A stretch of 64,000 nucleotides of DNA from NCBI RefSeq assembly GCF_024347575.1, contig NZ_AP025505.1, forward strand, positions 62,001 through 126,000, given 5' to 3'. Of the stretch, positions 9,160 to 18,251 are shown piece after piece. The notes below the pieces were generated by a model that had not been told where the DNA came from, made no database searches, and saw nothing but the letters and a program-made list of their open reading frames with translations. Position 1 is the first letter of the stretch; every line of letters starts with the position of its first letter. Origin of the DNA: Vibrio pelagius. Its GTDB lineage: Bacteria; Pseudomonadota; Gammaproteobacteria; Enterobacterales; Vibrionaceae. Made by a program: the position numbers and the translations under genes.

Positions 9160-10236
9160 ATGAATGTAACTTTTAAAGATGTGGCAAAACTGGCGGGTGT
9201 ATCCACCCAGACTGTATCTAGAGTGACGAATGGGTCAGATAATGTTGCTGAATCCACTCGCATTAAAGTGAATAAGGCGATCAAGCAGCTAGGTTATGTA
9301 CCCAATAAGGGAGCGCAGATGTTGAGCCGAGCGAAGTCGACCAATATTGGCCTAGTGACATTAGATATGGCTTTGCATGGCGCAGCACTCATCGCAAATG
9401 GTGTAAGAAGAAAAGCGCATGAATTGAATTTTGGTACTGCTTTCTCTGTCGTTTCCGAGCCTAGCTTATCCAGTATTCAAGGTGCGATGAGAGAACTGAT
9501 TGCTCAGCAGGTCGATTGCATCATTCTCAACGTGCCACTTAGCAAAGACGATGCTGTGGTCTTGGCAGAGCAGTTTCCAAGCTTACATCTGATCTTTATC
9601 GACGTACCTGATGGTACTCCTGTACACTTTGTTCACGGTGAGCATGCTGTTGGGGCTTCTGAAGTGGTCAAGCATCTGGTTGCGACAGGACGAAGTCAGT
9701 TCTTATTGGTCGCTGGTCCGGAGGCGTCAACAGCGGCCAATATTCGTCTGCAATCTTGGCTAGCGGAAATCGATGCATCAGAAACGAAAGCCGTAGATTG
9801 CTACCGAGGAGATTGGCAAGCACAAAGTGGTTACCTTGCGATTAGTGAAGCGATTGGAAAACAATTGAGTTTTGATGCCGTGGTTGTTGCGAGTGATCAA
9901 ATGGCACTTGGCGTGTTGCGTGCCCTGGATGAGTTCAGCATAAAGGTACCCGATCAAGTCGCAGTTGCTGGTTTTGATGGAATCACCGACAGTGCATATT
10001 TCAATCCACCCCTAACAACGGTTAAGCAAGACTTCACGGCTATTGGCGAACAGTGTGTCATTCAAGCCGTTGAGCTAAAAAAACATCCGTCGAACACGCC
10101 AATTCAATTCAAACAAACGCGCATTCCTGTGGAATTAATCGTCCGTAAAAGTAGCCAACCTAAAACAAAGCAAACCTATGATAAGAAAGGTATCCAGGAA
10201 CTATTGAAGCAGATAGAGTTACGCTTACCTGAATAG
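9160..10236 (+). CDS. LacI-family transcriptional regulator of the galactoside operon
   Basis: Regulator of 358 residues. The N-terminal LacI helix-turn-helix reads TFKDVAKLAGVSTQTVSRVTNG, followed by the hinge region with the minor-groove Leu (MLSRAKSTNIGLV). The remainder is a ribose-binding-protein-like sensor domain with VVVASDQMALGVLRALDE and VAGFDGITDSAYFNPPLTTV, standard in the family. It is divergent from the alpha-galactosidase gene with palindromic operators between them, so it probably represses the operon until a galactoside or galactose binds. Confidence 0.93.
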   Translation: MNVTFKDVAKLAGVSTQTVSRVTNGSDNVAESTRIKVNKAIKQLGYVPNKGAQMLSRAKSTNIGLVTLDMALHGAALIANGVRRKAHELNFGTAFSVVSEPSLSSIQGAMRELIAQQVDCIILNVPLSKDDAVVLAEQFPSLHLIFIDVPDGTPVHFVHGEHAVGASEVVKHLVATGRSQFLLVAGPEASTAANIRLQSWLAEIDASETKAVDCYRGDWQAQSGYLAISEAIGKQLSFDAVVVASDQMALGVLRALDEFSIKVPDQVAVAGFDGITDSAYFNPPLTTVKQDFTAIGEQCVIQAVELKKHPSNTPIQFKQTRIPVELIVRKSSQPKTKQTYDKKGIQELLKQIELRLPE

Positions 10237-10350
10237 CTATCACGTACGGCTGTACTGTTCGGCGACAGGTTTCATTTTACTCGGGGTATGTATTGTGGCG
10301 GCTTCCAACAGGGCCAGGGCAAACAATAAATAACCGCGTGACATCTGTAG

Positions 10351-11733
10351 CTAGACAGAATCCCTGATCGTATCCGCCAATAAGTCTATTTCCCTTTTCA
10401 CATCTTCAGTTAGGTCGAAACCGATATTGATCCTAAAACAATCGTTGTAGAGTGGGAGTGTGCTAAATAGCTGACCTAATCGAATGTCGATTTTATGTTT
10501 TTCAATTAACTTGGTGAACTTTTCGAGGTTGAGTTTTGGAACTTGTAACCACAGTACCATTCCTCCTTGCGGTTGGCTTATGTTCACCCCGCTTGGCAAA
10601 CGCTCGGATAAATAGTTGAGATAAGACTGCCGTAAACTAAGTAGCTTCGTTCTACGGCGCTTTAATTGCTTGGCGTAGTTGCCTGATTCAATGAAGTCAG
10701 CCACTGCGAGTTGAATAGGGAGTGACACACCAAAACATGATGCAGAATGTTGTTGGCGATAGCTGTCGGTATAGCGACCCGGTAGACACCAACCAAGACG
10801 ATAGCTTGGCGATAAGCTTTTAGAAATCGAACCGCACCAAAGTATGTAGCCATTTGAATCATAATACTTAGCTGGTAAAGGGGTATGCTCTGAATAAGAT
10901 AGCTCTAAATATACGTCGTCTTCGATCATCGGCACTTGGTAATGATTGGCAAGCTCGGCAAGTTTTTGCTTTTGCTGAGCGGACATAGTGATACCTTGTG
11001 GATTCATATGCGACGTACAAAAGATGCCAGCCTTTATGCTCCCCTGTTGTAAATGTAATTCAAGCTGTGAAAGATCGATTCCTTCATCGATTGACGGGAT
11101 CTCAACAATGCGCCTTCCCATTTTCCCCAGTAGATCCAATATCCCACTAAAACACGGAGAGCTGATGGCTATAGCATCGCCAACTTGGGTACATGCTTCA
11201 AGGGCAGCCTTAATCGCGGGCATACAACCAGATGTAATGACGAGGTCTTGTGGGTTGATATGAATCCCCAACTTCGAAAAATGAACGCTCAAAGCATCAC
11301 ACAATGACGGGTCGCCTTGAGTGTGAGGGTAATGATTCAGTCGACTGCCTAGTCGCTTGCTCGACCGACGAAAGCTACGTTCGAGCTCCAGTAATGCGGT
11401 GTCATCAATTGTCGTGCTCGATACACCAAGTGGCCCATTGTAAAGAGAGTGAATTGAGAAGTTTTGGTGTACTTGAGAGACTTTACTAACAAACTGCGTC
11501 CACTGTGGTGTGTTGTGTTTTTTACTACGCGCAGAGATATAGTAGCCCGCTTGTGGACGAGAGTGGATAAAACCCTGAGACTCCAATTCTTGATAGCAAC
11601 TGACCGCAGTCGACATGCTAACGGCTTGCTGTTTCGCTAATTGTCGCAAAGAGGGCATACGACTCCCTTCGCTTAATTTCCCGTCTTCAATTTCCTGAAC
11701 AAACTGACTCGCCAATGTTTTGTAAAGACTCAT
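10351..11733 (-). CDS. MocR/PdxR-type regulator (GntR HTH fused to aminotransferase domain)
   Basis: About 460 residues. The N-terminal GntR winged helix (LASQFVQEIEDGKLSEGSRMPSLRQLAKQQ region) is fused to a fold-type I aminotransferase domain. The PLP lysine is in WCGSISKSLSPSYRLGW, and PMIEDDVY is the cofactor ring-binding motif. These proteins act as regulators, not transaminases. It is divergent from an EamA-family exporter, which it likely controls. A TTG nine bases upstream is possible, but the ATG is preferred. No clear ribosome site precedes either. Confidence 0.9.
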   Translation of the reverse strand: MSLYKTLASQFVQEIEDGKLSEGSRMPSLRQLAKQQAVSMSTAVSCYQELESQGFIHSRPQAGYYISARSKKHNTPQWTQFVSKVSQVHQNFSIHSLYNGPLGVSSTTIDDTALLELERSFRRSSKRLGSRLNHYPHTQGDPSLCDALSVHFSKLGIHINPQDLVITSGCMPAIKAALEACTQVGDAIAISSPCFSGILDLLGKMGRRIVEIPSIDEGIDLSQLELHLQQGSIKAGIFCTSHMNPQGITMSAQQKQKLAELANHYQVPMIEDDVYLELSYSEHTPLPAKYYDSNGYILWCGSISKSLSPSYRLGWCLPGRYTDSYRQQHSASCFGVSLPIQLAVADFIESGNYAKQLKRRRTKLLSLRQSYLNYLSERLPSGVNISQPQGGMVLWLQVPKLNLEKFTKLIEKHKIDIRLGQLFSTLPLYNDCFRINIGFDLTEDVKREIDLLADTIRDSV

Positions 11734-11740
11734 AGATGCC

Positions 11741-11792
11741 AACTGTACTTATTTTTTTGTTAAAAACTGTATCTGTACTGGAAACTGTACTT
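11741..11792. promoter_or_regulatory. Three direct repeats, MocR operator candidate
   Basis: The 10-mer AACTGTACTT occurs at 11741-11750 and exactly again at 11783-11792, 42 bp apart (four helical turns). A related copy, AACTGTATCT, lies at 11765-11774. MocR/PdxR proteins are known to bind direct repeats in the divergent promoter region, so these are the likely sites. Confidence 0.65.
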
Positions 11793-11830
11793 GATTGATA
11801 CTCTTTTTCAAAGAAGAAGGAGGGCAGTTT

Positions 11831-12721
11831 ATGGTTAGAAACGATTTATTTTTGGCAATTTTTGTGATGGCAATTTGGGGCTTCAACTTTTCGATGATCA
11901 AAATGGGTATCACGGAGGTCCACCCTCTATTAGCGACGGCGGCGCGATTCACGTTGGCGGTGATTCCAGCGATTTTTTTCATTCGCAGGCCGAACGTTGC
12001 ATGGCGCTATCTGTTTAGTTACGGATTGGTTTTTGGTGTTGGTATCTGGGGCATGGCGTCATGGTCAATTACAGCAGGCTTATCATCTGGTATGTCATCG
12101 GTTTTGCTATCGTCAAATGCGCTCATCAGCATGGCTGTAGGGGTATTCATTCATAAGGAGGCGGCATCGAAAAGAAAAGTTGTTGGTGCGATAACAGCAC
12201 TCATTGCACTGATGGTTCTCGTTTCTGCAACCAACGGTAATGTGACGTTACAAGGCGGTATCTTCATCATGATAGCGGCGACTTGCTGGACCATTATGGG
12301 GATGATCGTTAAAGCGTCTAAAACCACTCAAGCCTTTGCGTTCAACGTATGGGGAATGTTATTCGCACCCATTCCATTGGTTATGTTTGCGGTGAGTATT
12401 TACGGACCAAACATCGTGACAGAAGCATTTGAAGTGTGGGATATGAATACGACGATTGCTGTTCTGTTCCAAGCCTATCCAACCACACTGTTTGGTTACT
12501 GGGTTTGGAATCGCTTATTGATCCGATACCCATTGAGCACGACCGCACCGATGACTCTGTTGGTACCTGTTTTTGCTTTGATATCTGGGTACTACATGTA
12601 CGATGAAATGCTAAGTACCGCGCAAGTTGTTGCCTGTGTTCTTTTCCTTATTGGTATAGGGCTGATAGTTAAACCTGGTAAGAAGGTAATCGAAGCTGCA
12701 GGTAAACCACTTACGAACTAA
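11831..12721 (+). CDS. EamA/DMT-superfamily exporter
   Basis: Inner-membrane protein of 296 residues with about 10 transmembrane segments in two EamA repeats. The first begins AIWGFNFSMIKMGI. The second repeat has VLFQAYPTTLFGYWVWNRLL and the typical end APMTLLVPVFALISGYYMYDE. The start is set by the strong ribosome site GAAGGAGGG just before the ATG; an earlier in-frame ATG at 11795 lacks one. Family members such as EamA and RhtA export amino acids or metabolites. The divergent MocR regulator suggests a substrate tied to amino acid or vitamin B6 chemistry, but this is inference. Confidence 0.88.
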   Translation: MVRNDLFLAIFVMAIWGFNFSMIKMGITEVHPLLATAARFTLAVIPAIFFIRRPNVAWRYLFSYGLVFGVGIWGMASWSITAGLSSGMSSVLLSSNALISMAVGVFIHKEAASKRKVVGAITALIALMVLVSATNGNVTLQGGIFIMIAATCWTIMGMIVKASKTTQAFAFNVWGMLFAPIPLVMFAVSIYGPNIVTEAFEVWDMNTTIAVLFQAYPTTLFGYWVWNRLLIRYPLSTTAPMTLLVPVFALISGYYMYDEMLSTAQVVACVLFLIGIGLIVKPGKKVIEAAGKPLTN

Positions 12722-12792
12722 ACATGTGAATCGATAGTCACGGAACTAGAGTGATGATTAAGTTAGTGTCGAGCGGTAATTGATTGAATGAT

Positions 12793-12819
12793 ATGCCACC
12801 TTAAGAGGGTGGCATTTTT
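12793..12819 (+). terminator. Rho-independent terminator of the EamA gene
   Basis: Perfect 8-bp stem ATGCCACC / GGTGGCAT with a 7-base loop, followed by TTTTT. Confidence 0.85.
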
Positions 12820-12869
12820 CATTTAGGTGGTTGGGTTGGCGTTGATGAGATGAATAATGGCATTAATCT

Positions 12870-12919
12870 AATCACTTTGTGATTTGATTATGTGGTATAA
12901 ACAAATCATAATGTGATTT
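12870..12919. promoter_or_regulatory. Two dyads before the Fic gene
   Basis: AATCAC-N3-GTGATT (12870-12884) and AAATCA-N5-TGATTT (12903-12919) share the TGATT core and sit 28 to 83 bases before the Fic start. They look like a pair of sites for one dimeric regulator. The Fic protein has its own C-terminal winged helix, so autoregulation is possible. Confidence 0.5.
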
Positions 12920-12952
12920 GGTTATGGTAATTTTTCGAATCAAGGCATGGGT

Positions 12953-14050
12953 ATGTGGATCTGGCAACAAACGAATTGGCCACAGTTTGACTGGGACAAC
13001 AATATTATAGAACCAATGGTAAGGCGTACGCGTCTCAACCAAGGGATCCTATTGGGAAAAATGTTTAGCCACTCTCAAGATCAGACTGAGAGCATGTTAG
13101 ATACCTTGCTTGCCAATATCCTTCATTCAAGTGCCATAGAGGGAGAGAAGCTGAATGCTTTTTCAGTGCGTTCTTCATTGGCGAATAAACTGGGTTTATC
13201 GGAAGAAAGGCCATTCCCGACCACCGAACAGACGGATGGTTTGGCGGAAATCATGGTTGATGCTGTTGAAAACCTGAACACGCCGTTAACACTGGACCGG
13301 ATTCTACACTGGCACGACAGACTTTTTCCTGAAGGCTACACCATGTTCAACCCGGTTATTGGCGGTCAACTACGAGGTGACACGCCAATGCAGGTGGTTT
13401 CCGGCAGAATAGACAGGCCAACCGTTCACTTTGAAGCGCCAAGTCGTGATGTACTTGATGCTGAGCTAAACCAATTCATCCAGTGGTTCAACGATTCCAG
13501 AGAAGAGATATCGCTCGACCCTTTAATAAGAGCCGCAATCACTCATTTGTGGTTTGTGACTCTGCATCCCCTTGACGATGGAAATGGTCGAATTACTCGT
13601 CTTCTTACCGACCTTGCCCTTGCACAGGCAGAGCAGCAATCGGTACGTTTTTATGCCATGTCTGTAGGTATATTGGCCAATCGTAAAAGCTACTACGATA
13701 TTCTAGAACAAACCCAGAAAGGGGCTCTGGATATTACTCCGTGGCTTGTTTGGTTTTTCAATACACTTAATGAGACGTTCGGTGAGGTGTTAAGAGAGAT
13801 CGATCAAACGGTATTCAAGACCAACTTTTGGCGTCATGTCGATCAAACTAAGCTGGTGGAAGAACAAGTTAAAGTGCTCAATCGCATGCTTGATGGTGAC
13901 TTTGAGGATGGCATAAACACATCTCAGTATCATAAAGTCGCCAAGGTGAGTAAACCAACGGCAACTCGTCACTTAACCACACTGGTTGAGCAAAAGTGTT
14001 TAGTGAAAACGGGCGGTGGTCGAAGTACTCGCTACCAATTACCCAAGTAA
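12953..14050 (+). CDS. Fic-family protein AMP-transferase with N-terminal DUF4172
   Basis: About 365 residues. The N-terminal MWIWQQTNWPQFDWD is typical of DUF4172. Near residue 60 SSAIEGE matches the inhibitory (S/T)xxxE(G/N) motif, so this is a Fic protein whose own N-terminal helix blocks ATP binding. The catalytic motif is HPLDDGNGRITR (His near residue 205). The C-terminal ~70 residues resemble a winged helix (KVAKVSKPTATRHLTTLVEQKCLVKTG in part). Fic proteins transfer AMP to Ser, Thr or Tyr of a target protein. The ATG at 12953 is preferred over 12947 because AAGG then lies at a normal distance. It stands alone, with no antitoxin gene beside it. Confidence 0.92.
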   Translation: MWIWQQTNWPQFDWDNNIIEPMVRRTRLNQGILLGKMFSHSQDQTESMLDTLLANILHSSAIEGEKLNAFSVRSSLANKLGLSEERPFPTTEQTDGLAEIMVDAVENLNTPLTLDRILHWHDRLFPEGYTMFNPVIGGQLRGDTPMQVVSGRIDRPTVHFEAPSRDVLDAELNQFIQWFNDSREEISLDPLIRAAITHLWFVTLHPLDDGNGRITRLLTDLALAQAEQQSVRFYAMSVGILANRKSYYDILEQTQKGALDITPWLVWFFNTLNETFGEVLREIDQTVFKTNFWRHVDQTKLVEEQVKVLNRMLDGDFEDGINTSQYHKVAKVSKPTATRHLTTLVEQKCLVKTGGGRSTRYQLPK

Positions 14051-14201
14051 AAGTTCGATACTAAACGTCATTAAGTTCGATAAAGACGGTCTATGCTTTA
14101 TTTGGTGTCAGCGCAAAAACTGATCTAGTGCCTTCGACGGGAAGACACCTTTAATGCTTGCACAAAAATATCGTTATAGTGAAACTGTTGGAGAGCAAAT
14201 A

Positions 14202-14870
14202 ATGAACGTACTTGTTGTTTACTGGCATCCAAAGCCACAAAGCTTTAATGGCGCTATGTTTCGCCGTTCGGTAGAAGCCTTAGAGTCGGCTGGGCATAAA
14301 GTGAAAACATCAGACTTACATGTGATGAATTTTAATCCAGTCTCTGGGCGTCATAACTTCAATAGTGAAATGGATTCTGAGTTTTTCAAACAACAACTCG
14401 AAGAGGTGTATGCGTCGGAGAATCAAAGCTTTTCACCGGACCTAGAACAAGAGATACAAAAACTTGAGTGGTGCGACTTGGTCATCTTCCAATTTCCACT
14501 GTGGTGGTTCGGTATGCCTGCAGCGCTTAAAGGTTGGGTGGATCGTGTATTTGCTATGGGTAGAGTGTATGGCGGGGGCCGATTTTACGAGAACGGTGTC
14601 TTCAAAGGAAAGAAAGCCATGGTGAGCGTGACGATGGGCGGGCCAGAAGAGCTATACGAGAAAGACGGCTGGAATGGTGACTTAGACGCGATTTTAAGAC
14701 CAATACATCGTGGCGTGTTCGAATTCACTGGGTTTTCGGTTCTCGCTCCACAGAAAGTATTTGGGCCTGCACGTAAAACACGACAAGAGCGTATTGAAGT
14801 GCTAGAAAACTATGCTCAGCGTTTACAAACGATCTTCGATGAAGCTGCAATTGAAGTCGGGCATTACTAA
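14202..14870 (+). CDS. NAD(P)H dehydrogenase (quinone), flavodoxin-like
   Basis: Flavoprotein of 222 residues related to mammalian NQO1 and bacterial MdaB/KefF. VVYWHPKPQSFNGAMFRR is the flavin phosphate loop region, and QFPLWWFGMPAALKGWVDRVFAMGRVYGG is the conserved FMN/quinone-binding stretch, here seen in pieces. Such enzymes reduce quinones by two electrons and limit redox cycling. The start is the ATG behind GGAGAGC; an in-frame ATG at 14154 is further upstream without a ribosome site. The gene is alone and is followed by a terminator. Confidence 0.9.
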   Translation: MNVLVVYWHPKPQSFNGAMFRRSVEALESAGHKVKTSDLHVMNFNPVSGRHNFNSEMDSEFFKQQLEEVYASENQSFSPDLEQEIQKLEWCDLVIFQFPLWWFGMPAALKGWVDRVFAMGRVYGGGRFYENGVFKGKKAMVSVTMGGPEELYEKDGWNGDLDAILRPIHRGVFEFTGFSVLAPQKVFGPARKTRQERIEVLENYAQRLQTIFDEAAIEVGHY

Positions 14871-14942
14871 CGGCGCGCAGTTCTGTCTTTACATGAGAGA
14901 TCGGCGATTTAAAGCACCTTTCTTCCTACCTCTAAAGAATAC

Positions 14943-14975
14943 AAAAGAGCCGCACTGCGACTCTTTTATTTTCTT
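14943..14975. terminator. Bidirectional terminator
   Basis: An 11-bp stem with one mismatch, AAAAGAGCCGC / GCGACTCTTTT, with a 3-base loop, A-rich on the left and T-rich on the right. It separates the quinone reductase gene from the convergent sulfatase gene. Confidence 0.8.
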
Positions 14976-14991
14976 TATTAGCAACTTATTA

Positions 14992-17034
14992 CTAACGATT
15001 TAGCGGAAGAATATCGAACTTCATGTCGAATTTATCTAGAGAACTCGCTAAGTCTTTTAGATTCTTCGCATCACCACGTATGCCAGCCTGACCACTCTCA
15101 AATAATGCTTCAAGTGTCGTCTCGCCAGTAATCACTTTGGTTAAATCGGCTTTGTGAATAATGATTTCTGTATCCAATGTTGGGATAGAACTCTCTAAAC
15201 CCAACTCAGTTACTGGTAGGTGAGAGAAGGTAGCATTAGAAACTTCGATGTAATGGCGCTCTTCAATATCAGGGTGATAAATCCCCATGTTAAAGTTCAA
15301 GTCTGCAGTCTCAGCCTTTGGCCCATTTAGCTGCACACCTACCAAGTCCAAGAAGTTTGTTGTCGGTGTGTTTGCAATAACGTCCTCAGAGGCTGTCTTT
15401 AAAGACTCTCCGATTTCATTCGTACGAAGTTCCACCGCACCTTGCAAGTACGCGTTACGCCATGCCATCGTTTCAGACTGATAGCCTTGTTGTTCAAATG
15501 CGTCAGCCAATAATTCACGGTATTCGATATTAGTTGGCTCACACAGTACTAAGTCATTCAATAGCTGACCGGCTTCCTGATAGTTACCTGAATCAAAGTG
15601 AGCTTTAGCCGACTTATAGAAATTATCTGCCCCACCAGCGTTCACGTAAGTGCAAGATTTATCGACTGACTTAAGTGGGTTTATATTGACTGGGTTCAGA
15701 TCGAGATAACCTAAGTACAAGTTTACAATCGCTCGAGCATTGTGGCTGTACGAACCATGATAGCCACGTGATGCCCAGTTTTGTTTCTGTGACTCTGGCA
15801 CGATCTCTTCAATTGAACGACCAACATCGCCAATTTTCACACCATGGTTAGCTAAGCGCACCGAGTTGTTGTGCAGCCAGCTATAGTTATCACGTTGCAT
15901 TTCCATGTAGTGGCCGATTTCATTCTCTTCGGTTTCTGGGTTGTTCCAAACCGGAGCGGAATGGGCAGAATGGATGTTATCCACAAGACCAGAGTCTACG
16001 AAACGCATCTTAAGTTCAGTTAGGTACTTAGACCAAGCCAACGAGTCACGTACTTTTGCGCCGCGGAATGTGTATATATTGTGCTGTCCGTCGTAAGTGA
16101 GTTCGGCGGTATTCAATGAACGGTACGCGGGTACGTAGTTTACGATTTCAACGGGCGCTTCAGCACCGGGCATATTGATAAAGTGAACCTCTAAGCCATC
16201 GATGACGCGTGTTTCTTCGCGTTCAACAATTTCTGTTGTTGGTGTTACTAAGGTTACCGCTCCCTTACCAAACCCCATACCCAGAGCGTTGTCTACAATA
16301 CCTGTGGCGTCATTTTCTAAAGACTGGCCGTATTGATATTGTGCGCGACGTGACATCGCGTTACCCGCCATGATGTTTTCGTCTGCCATCTCTTTGATGA
16401 AGTCGCCAGGGACAATAACTGGGGCACCTTCTACAAAGTCGCCCGTGTTAATGATGCCTCTTGAACCACCAAAGTGGTCGGCGTGAGTGTGTGAATAGAT
16501 CATACCGGTGATCTTATGTTCGCCGTTGACCGCTGGTAGGTGTTGTTTCGCGAAGTTCCAAGCTGCTTCTGCGACTTCATCATGCAGCAGTGGATCGTGG
16601 ATAAGGTAGCCGTTGTCAGTGCGGTAGATTGTCATGTTTGAGAGGTCGGCACCGCGAATTTGATAGACACCATCCGTAACTTGATAAAGGCCGCCAGAGG
16701 CATAGTTCATTTGACCTTGGCGCCAGATAGACGGATTAACGGTATCCGGGCGGTCTTCTCGAATGCTATCTACGTTCATGTGAGACATGCGATTACGCAG
16801 CTCACCTACACGATGGTCACCAAACGCTGCGATGAGTCCTCGCTCTGAACGCTCAAATGCTGAGGTATCTTGCCAAGGCAGTGTTTCAGCCAGTGCATTG
16901 TTGGCTGCAATGGTATGTTCCGTTGCAGGCTTACCTTTGTATGTCTCGATTGATTCATATTCGTTGTCGGCCGTCGCGCTGAAACAAACGATGATAGCTA
17001 GGGATAGTACAGAACGGTTTAGAGTCGTTTTCAT
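14992..17034 (-). CDS. Alkyl/aryl sulfatase, SdsA-type metallo-beta-lactamase fold, exported
   Basis: Protein of 680 residues. A Sec signal peptide (MKTTLNRSVLSLAIIVCFSA) is followed by a metallo-beta-lactamase domain with SHTHADH at residues 181-187, the binuclear zinc site. A helical dimerisation domain (DNFYKSAKAHFDSGNYQEA region) and a C-terminal SCP2-like domain complete the SdsA1/Pseudomonas layout. These enzymes hydrolyse primary alkyl sulfates such as dodecyl sulfate to alcohol and sulfate in the periplasm. The chosen ATG follows GAGG and starts the signal peptide; a start 39 bases upstream would hide it. A LysR regulator is divergent. Confidence 0.93.
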   Translation of the reverse strand: MKTTLNRSVLSLAIIVCFSATADNEYESIETYKGKPATEHTIAANNALAETLPWQDTSAFERSERGLIAAFGDHRVGELRNRMSHMNVDSIREDRPDTVNPSIWRQGQMNYASGGLYQVTDGVYQIRGADLSNMTIYRTDNGYLIHDPLLHDEVAEAAWNFAKQHLPAVNGEHKITGMIYSHTHADHFGGSRGIINTGDFVEGAPVIVPGDFIKEMADENIMAGNAMSRRAQYQYGQSLENDATGIVDNALGMGFGKGAVTLVTPTTEIVEREETRVIDGLEVHFINMPGAEAPVEIVNYVPAYRSLNTAELTYDGQHNIYTFRGAKVRDSLAWSKYLTELKMRFVDSGLVDNIHSAHSAPVWNNPETEENEIGHYMEMQRDNYSWLHNNSVRLANHGVKIGDVGRSIEEIVPESQKQNWASRGYHGSYSHNARAIVNLYLGYLDLNPVNINPLKSVDKSCTYVNAGGADNFYKSAKAHFDSGNYQEAGQLLNDLVLCEPTNIEYRELLADAFEQQGYQSETMAWRNAYLQGAVELRTNEIGESLKTASEDVIANTPTTNFLDLVGVQLNGPKAETADLNFNMGIYHPDIEERHYIEVSNATFSHLPVTELGLESSIPTLDTEIIIHKADLTKVITGETTLEALFESGQAGIRGDAKNLKDLASSLDKFDMKFDILPLNR

Positions 17035-17122
17035 AGAGAACCTCGTTTTGTCTCTCAAGTTGGTATGAGACAAATTTAGAGGATTGACACATAAGAATAC
17101 ATAAACGAATATGGATTATAAA

Positions 17123-17139
17123 CATCACAATTTGTTATG
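17123..17139. promoter_or_regulatory. Operator candidate between sulfatase and LysR genes
   Basis: The 17-mer CATCACAATTTGTTATG is an inverted repeat apart from its centre and one symmetric pair. It lies 9 bases before the LysR start codon and about 90 bases before the sulfatase start, a usual place for an autoregulatory LysR site. Confidence 0.5.
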
Positions 17140-17148
17140 TAATGAACT

Positions 17149-18048
17149 ATGTTAGAGAAATTCGATTTAAACCTACTTAGAGTGTTTTCCGCGGTTTATC
17201 GCCACCAATCGATCACGCTCGCTGCAGATGAAATGGGGATGACTCAACCCGGTGTCAGTGGTTTGCTCAAGCGATTGCAACAACAAGTAGGCTGTCAGCT
17301 TTTCATTCGTTCTGGTAGAGGGATAGCACCAACAAGACAAGCGCAAGAGCTGATTCGTCAAGTCGAGCCAGCGTTAATACAAATTAATAATGCGCTGGAA
17401 AACTTGGAAGAGTTTAATACTGAGACGCCTCATAAATTTGTGGTGTATACATCGGAACCAGTGATGCTAAGACTAATGACGAAAATTGAAGCCGATAATC
17501 AGTTGGGTAACGTTACGATTGAGCTTCATCCTACGCGCTCTAATGAAGAACAATTGATGGATGACCTCAACCAGAGGCAGGCTGATCTCGCAATTGAGTT
17601 CTCAAACCACACATCCAGCTCATTCTTTACAGAGCCGTTATTCGATGACGAGATGTGCATTATTGCGAGAAAAGGTCACCCGAGGATCACAGGTTCAATA
17701 TCCCAAGATGAATTCTATCGTGAGAAGCATATAACGCTTAAGTTGCGTCGAGAGCAGGCGTATTTAGCGGACTATTTCACAGAAGTCAGCCTGAAAGAGA
17801 GAAAGGTTGCTGCTGAATGCACATCCCTTATTTGGCAAATGTCGATGGTATCGAGTAGCGATTGTATTGCTTCAATGACAAGAAGTTTGGTCAATGAACT
17901 TGCTGATAAGCTAGGACTGCAAATAATACCGATGCCATTCTCAACATTCCCAATAAAGTACCAACTCTTCGTCCATAACCGAGATAAGAAGAGCCCCTCA
18001 AATATCTGGCTCAGAGAAAAACTGAAATCTTATTTGATTGAAGGTTAG
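17149..18048 (+). CDS. LysR-family regulator, likely of the alkylsulfatase gene
   Basis: Regulator of 299 residues. The N-terminal helix-turn-helix begins FDLNLLRVFSAVYRHQSITLAADEMGMTQPGVSGLLKRLQ, in the style of the NodD/LeuO branch. The effector-binding domain is present over its whole length. It is divergent from the exported alkylsulfatase over a 114-bp gap with a dyad, so that gene is its most likely target. The effector might be an alkyl sulfate or its alcohol; this is inference. Confidence 0.88.
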   Translation: MLEKFDLNLLRVFSAVYRHQSITLAADEMGMTQPGVSGLLKRLQQQVGCQLFIRSGRGIAPTRQAQELIRQVEPALIQINNALENLEEFNTETPHKFVVYTSEPVMLRLMTKIEADNQLGNVTIELHPTRSNEEQLMDDLNQRQADLAIEFSNHTSSSFFTEPLFDDEMCIIARKGHPRITGSISQDEFYREKHITLKLRREQAYLADYFTEVSLKERKVAAECTSLIWQMSMVSSSDCIASMTRSLVNELADKLGLQIIPMPFSTFPIKYQLFVHNRDKKSPSNIWLREKLKSYLIEG

Positions 18049-18251
18049 GTCATGTAGAAATAGTCAAGATTTGTTATGTTTAACTCAGCTTCGCCAAGTA
18101 TTTCGCTTCATAGCAAGGTGTATACTCCTTAGAATAACAAGTCCTCAAAATACGGATACTTTTGTAAACAAGTTGCGCGTACAACAATAATAGACGGATT
18201 AGTACGACTCATGCCCAAGAAGGCTTTTAGTTGCTTAAAAGGAAAAATTAT

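Noticed and set aside
12953..14050. Fic/Doc toxin-antitoxin pair
   Set aside because: The inhibitory motif is within the protein itself and no small antitoxin gene lies next to it.
14992..17034. Sulfatase as a general metallo-beta-lactamase for antibiotics
   Set aside because: Length, dimerisation region and C-terminal SCP2-like domain match SdsA-type alkylsulfatases.
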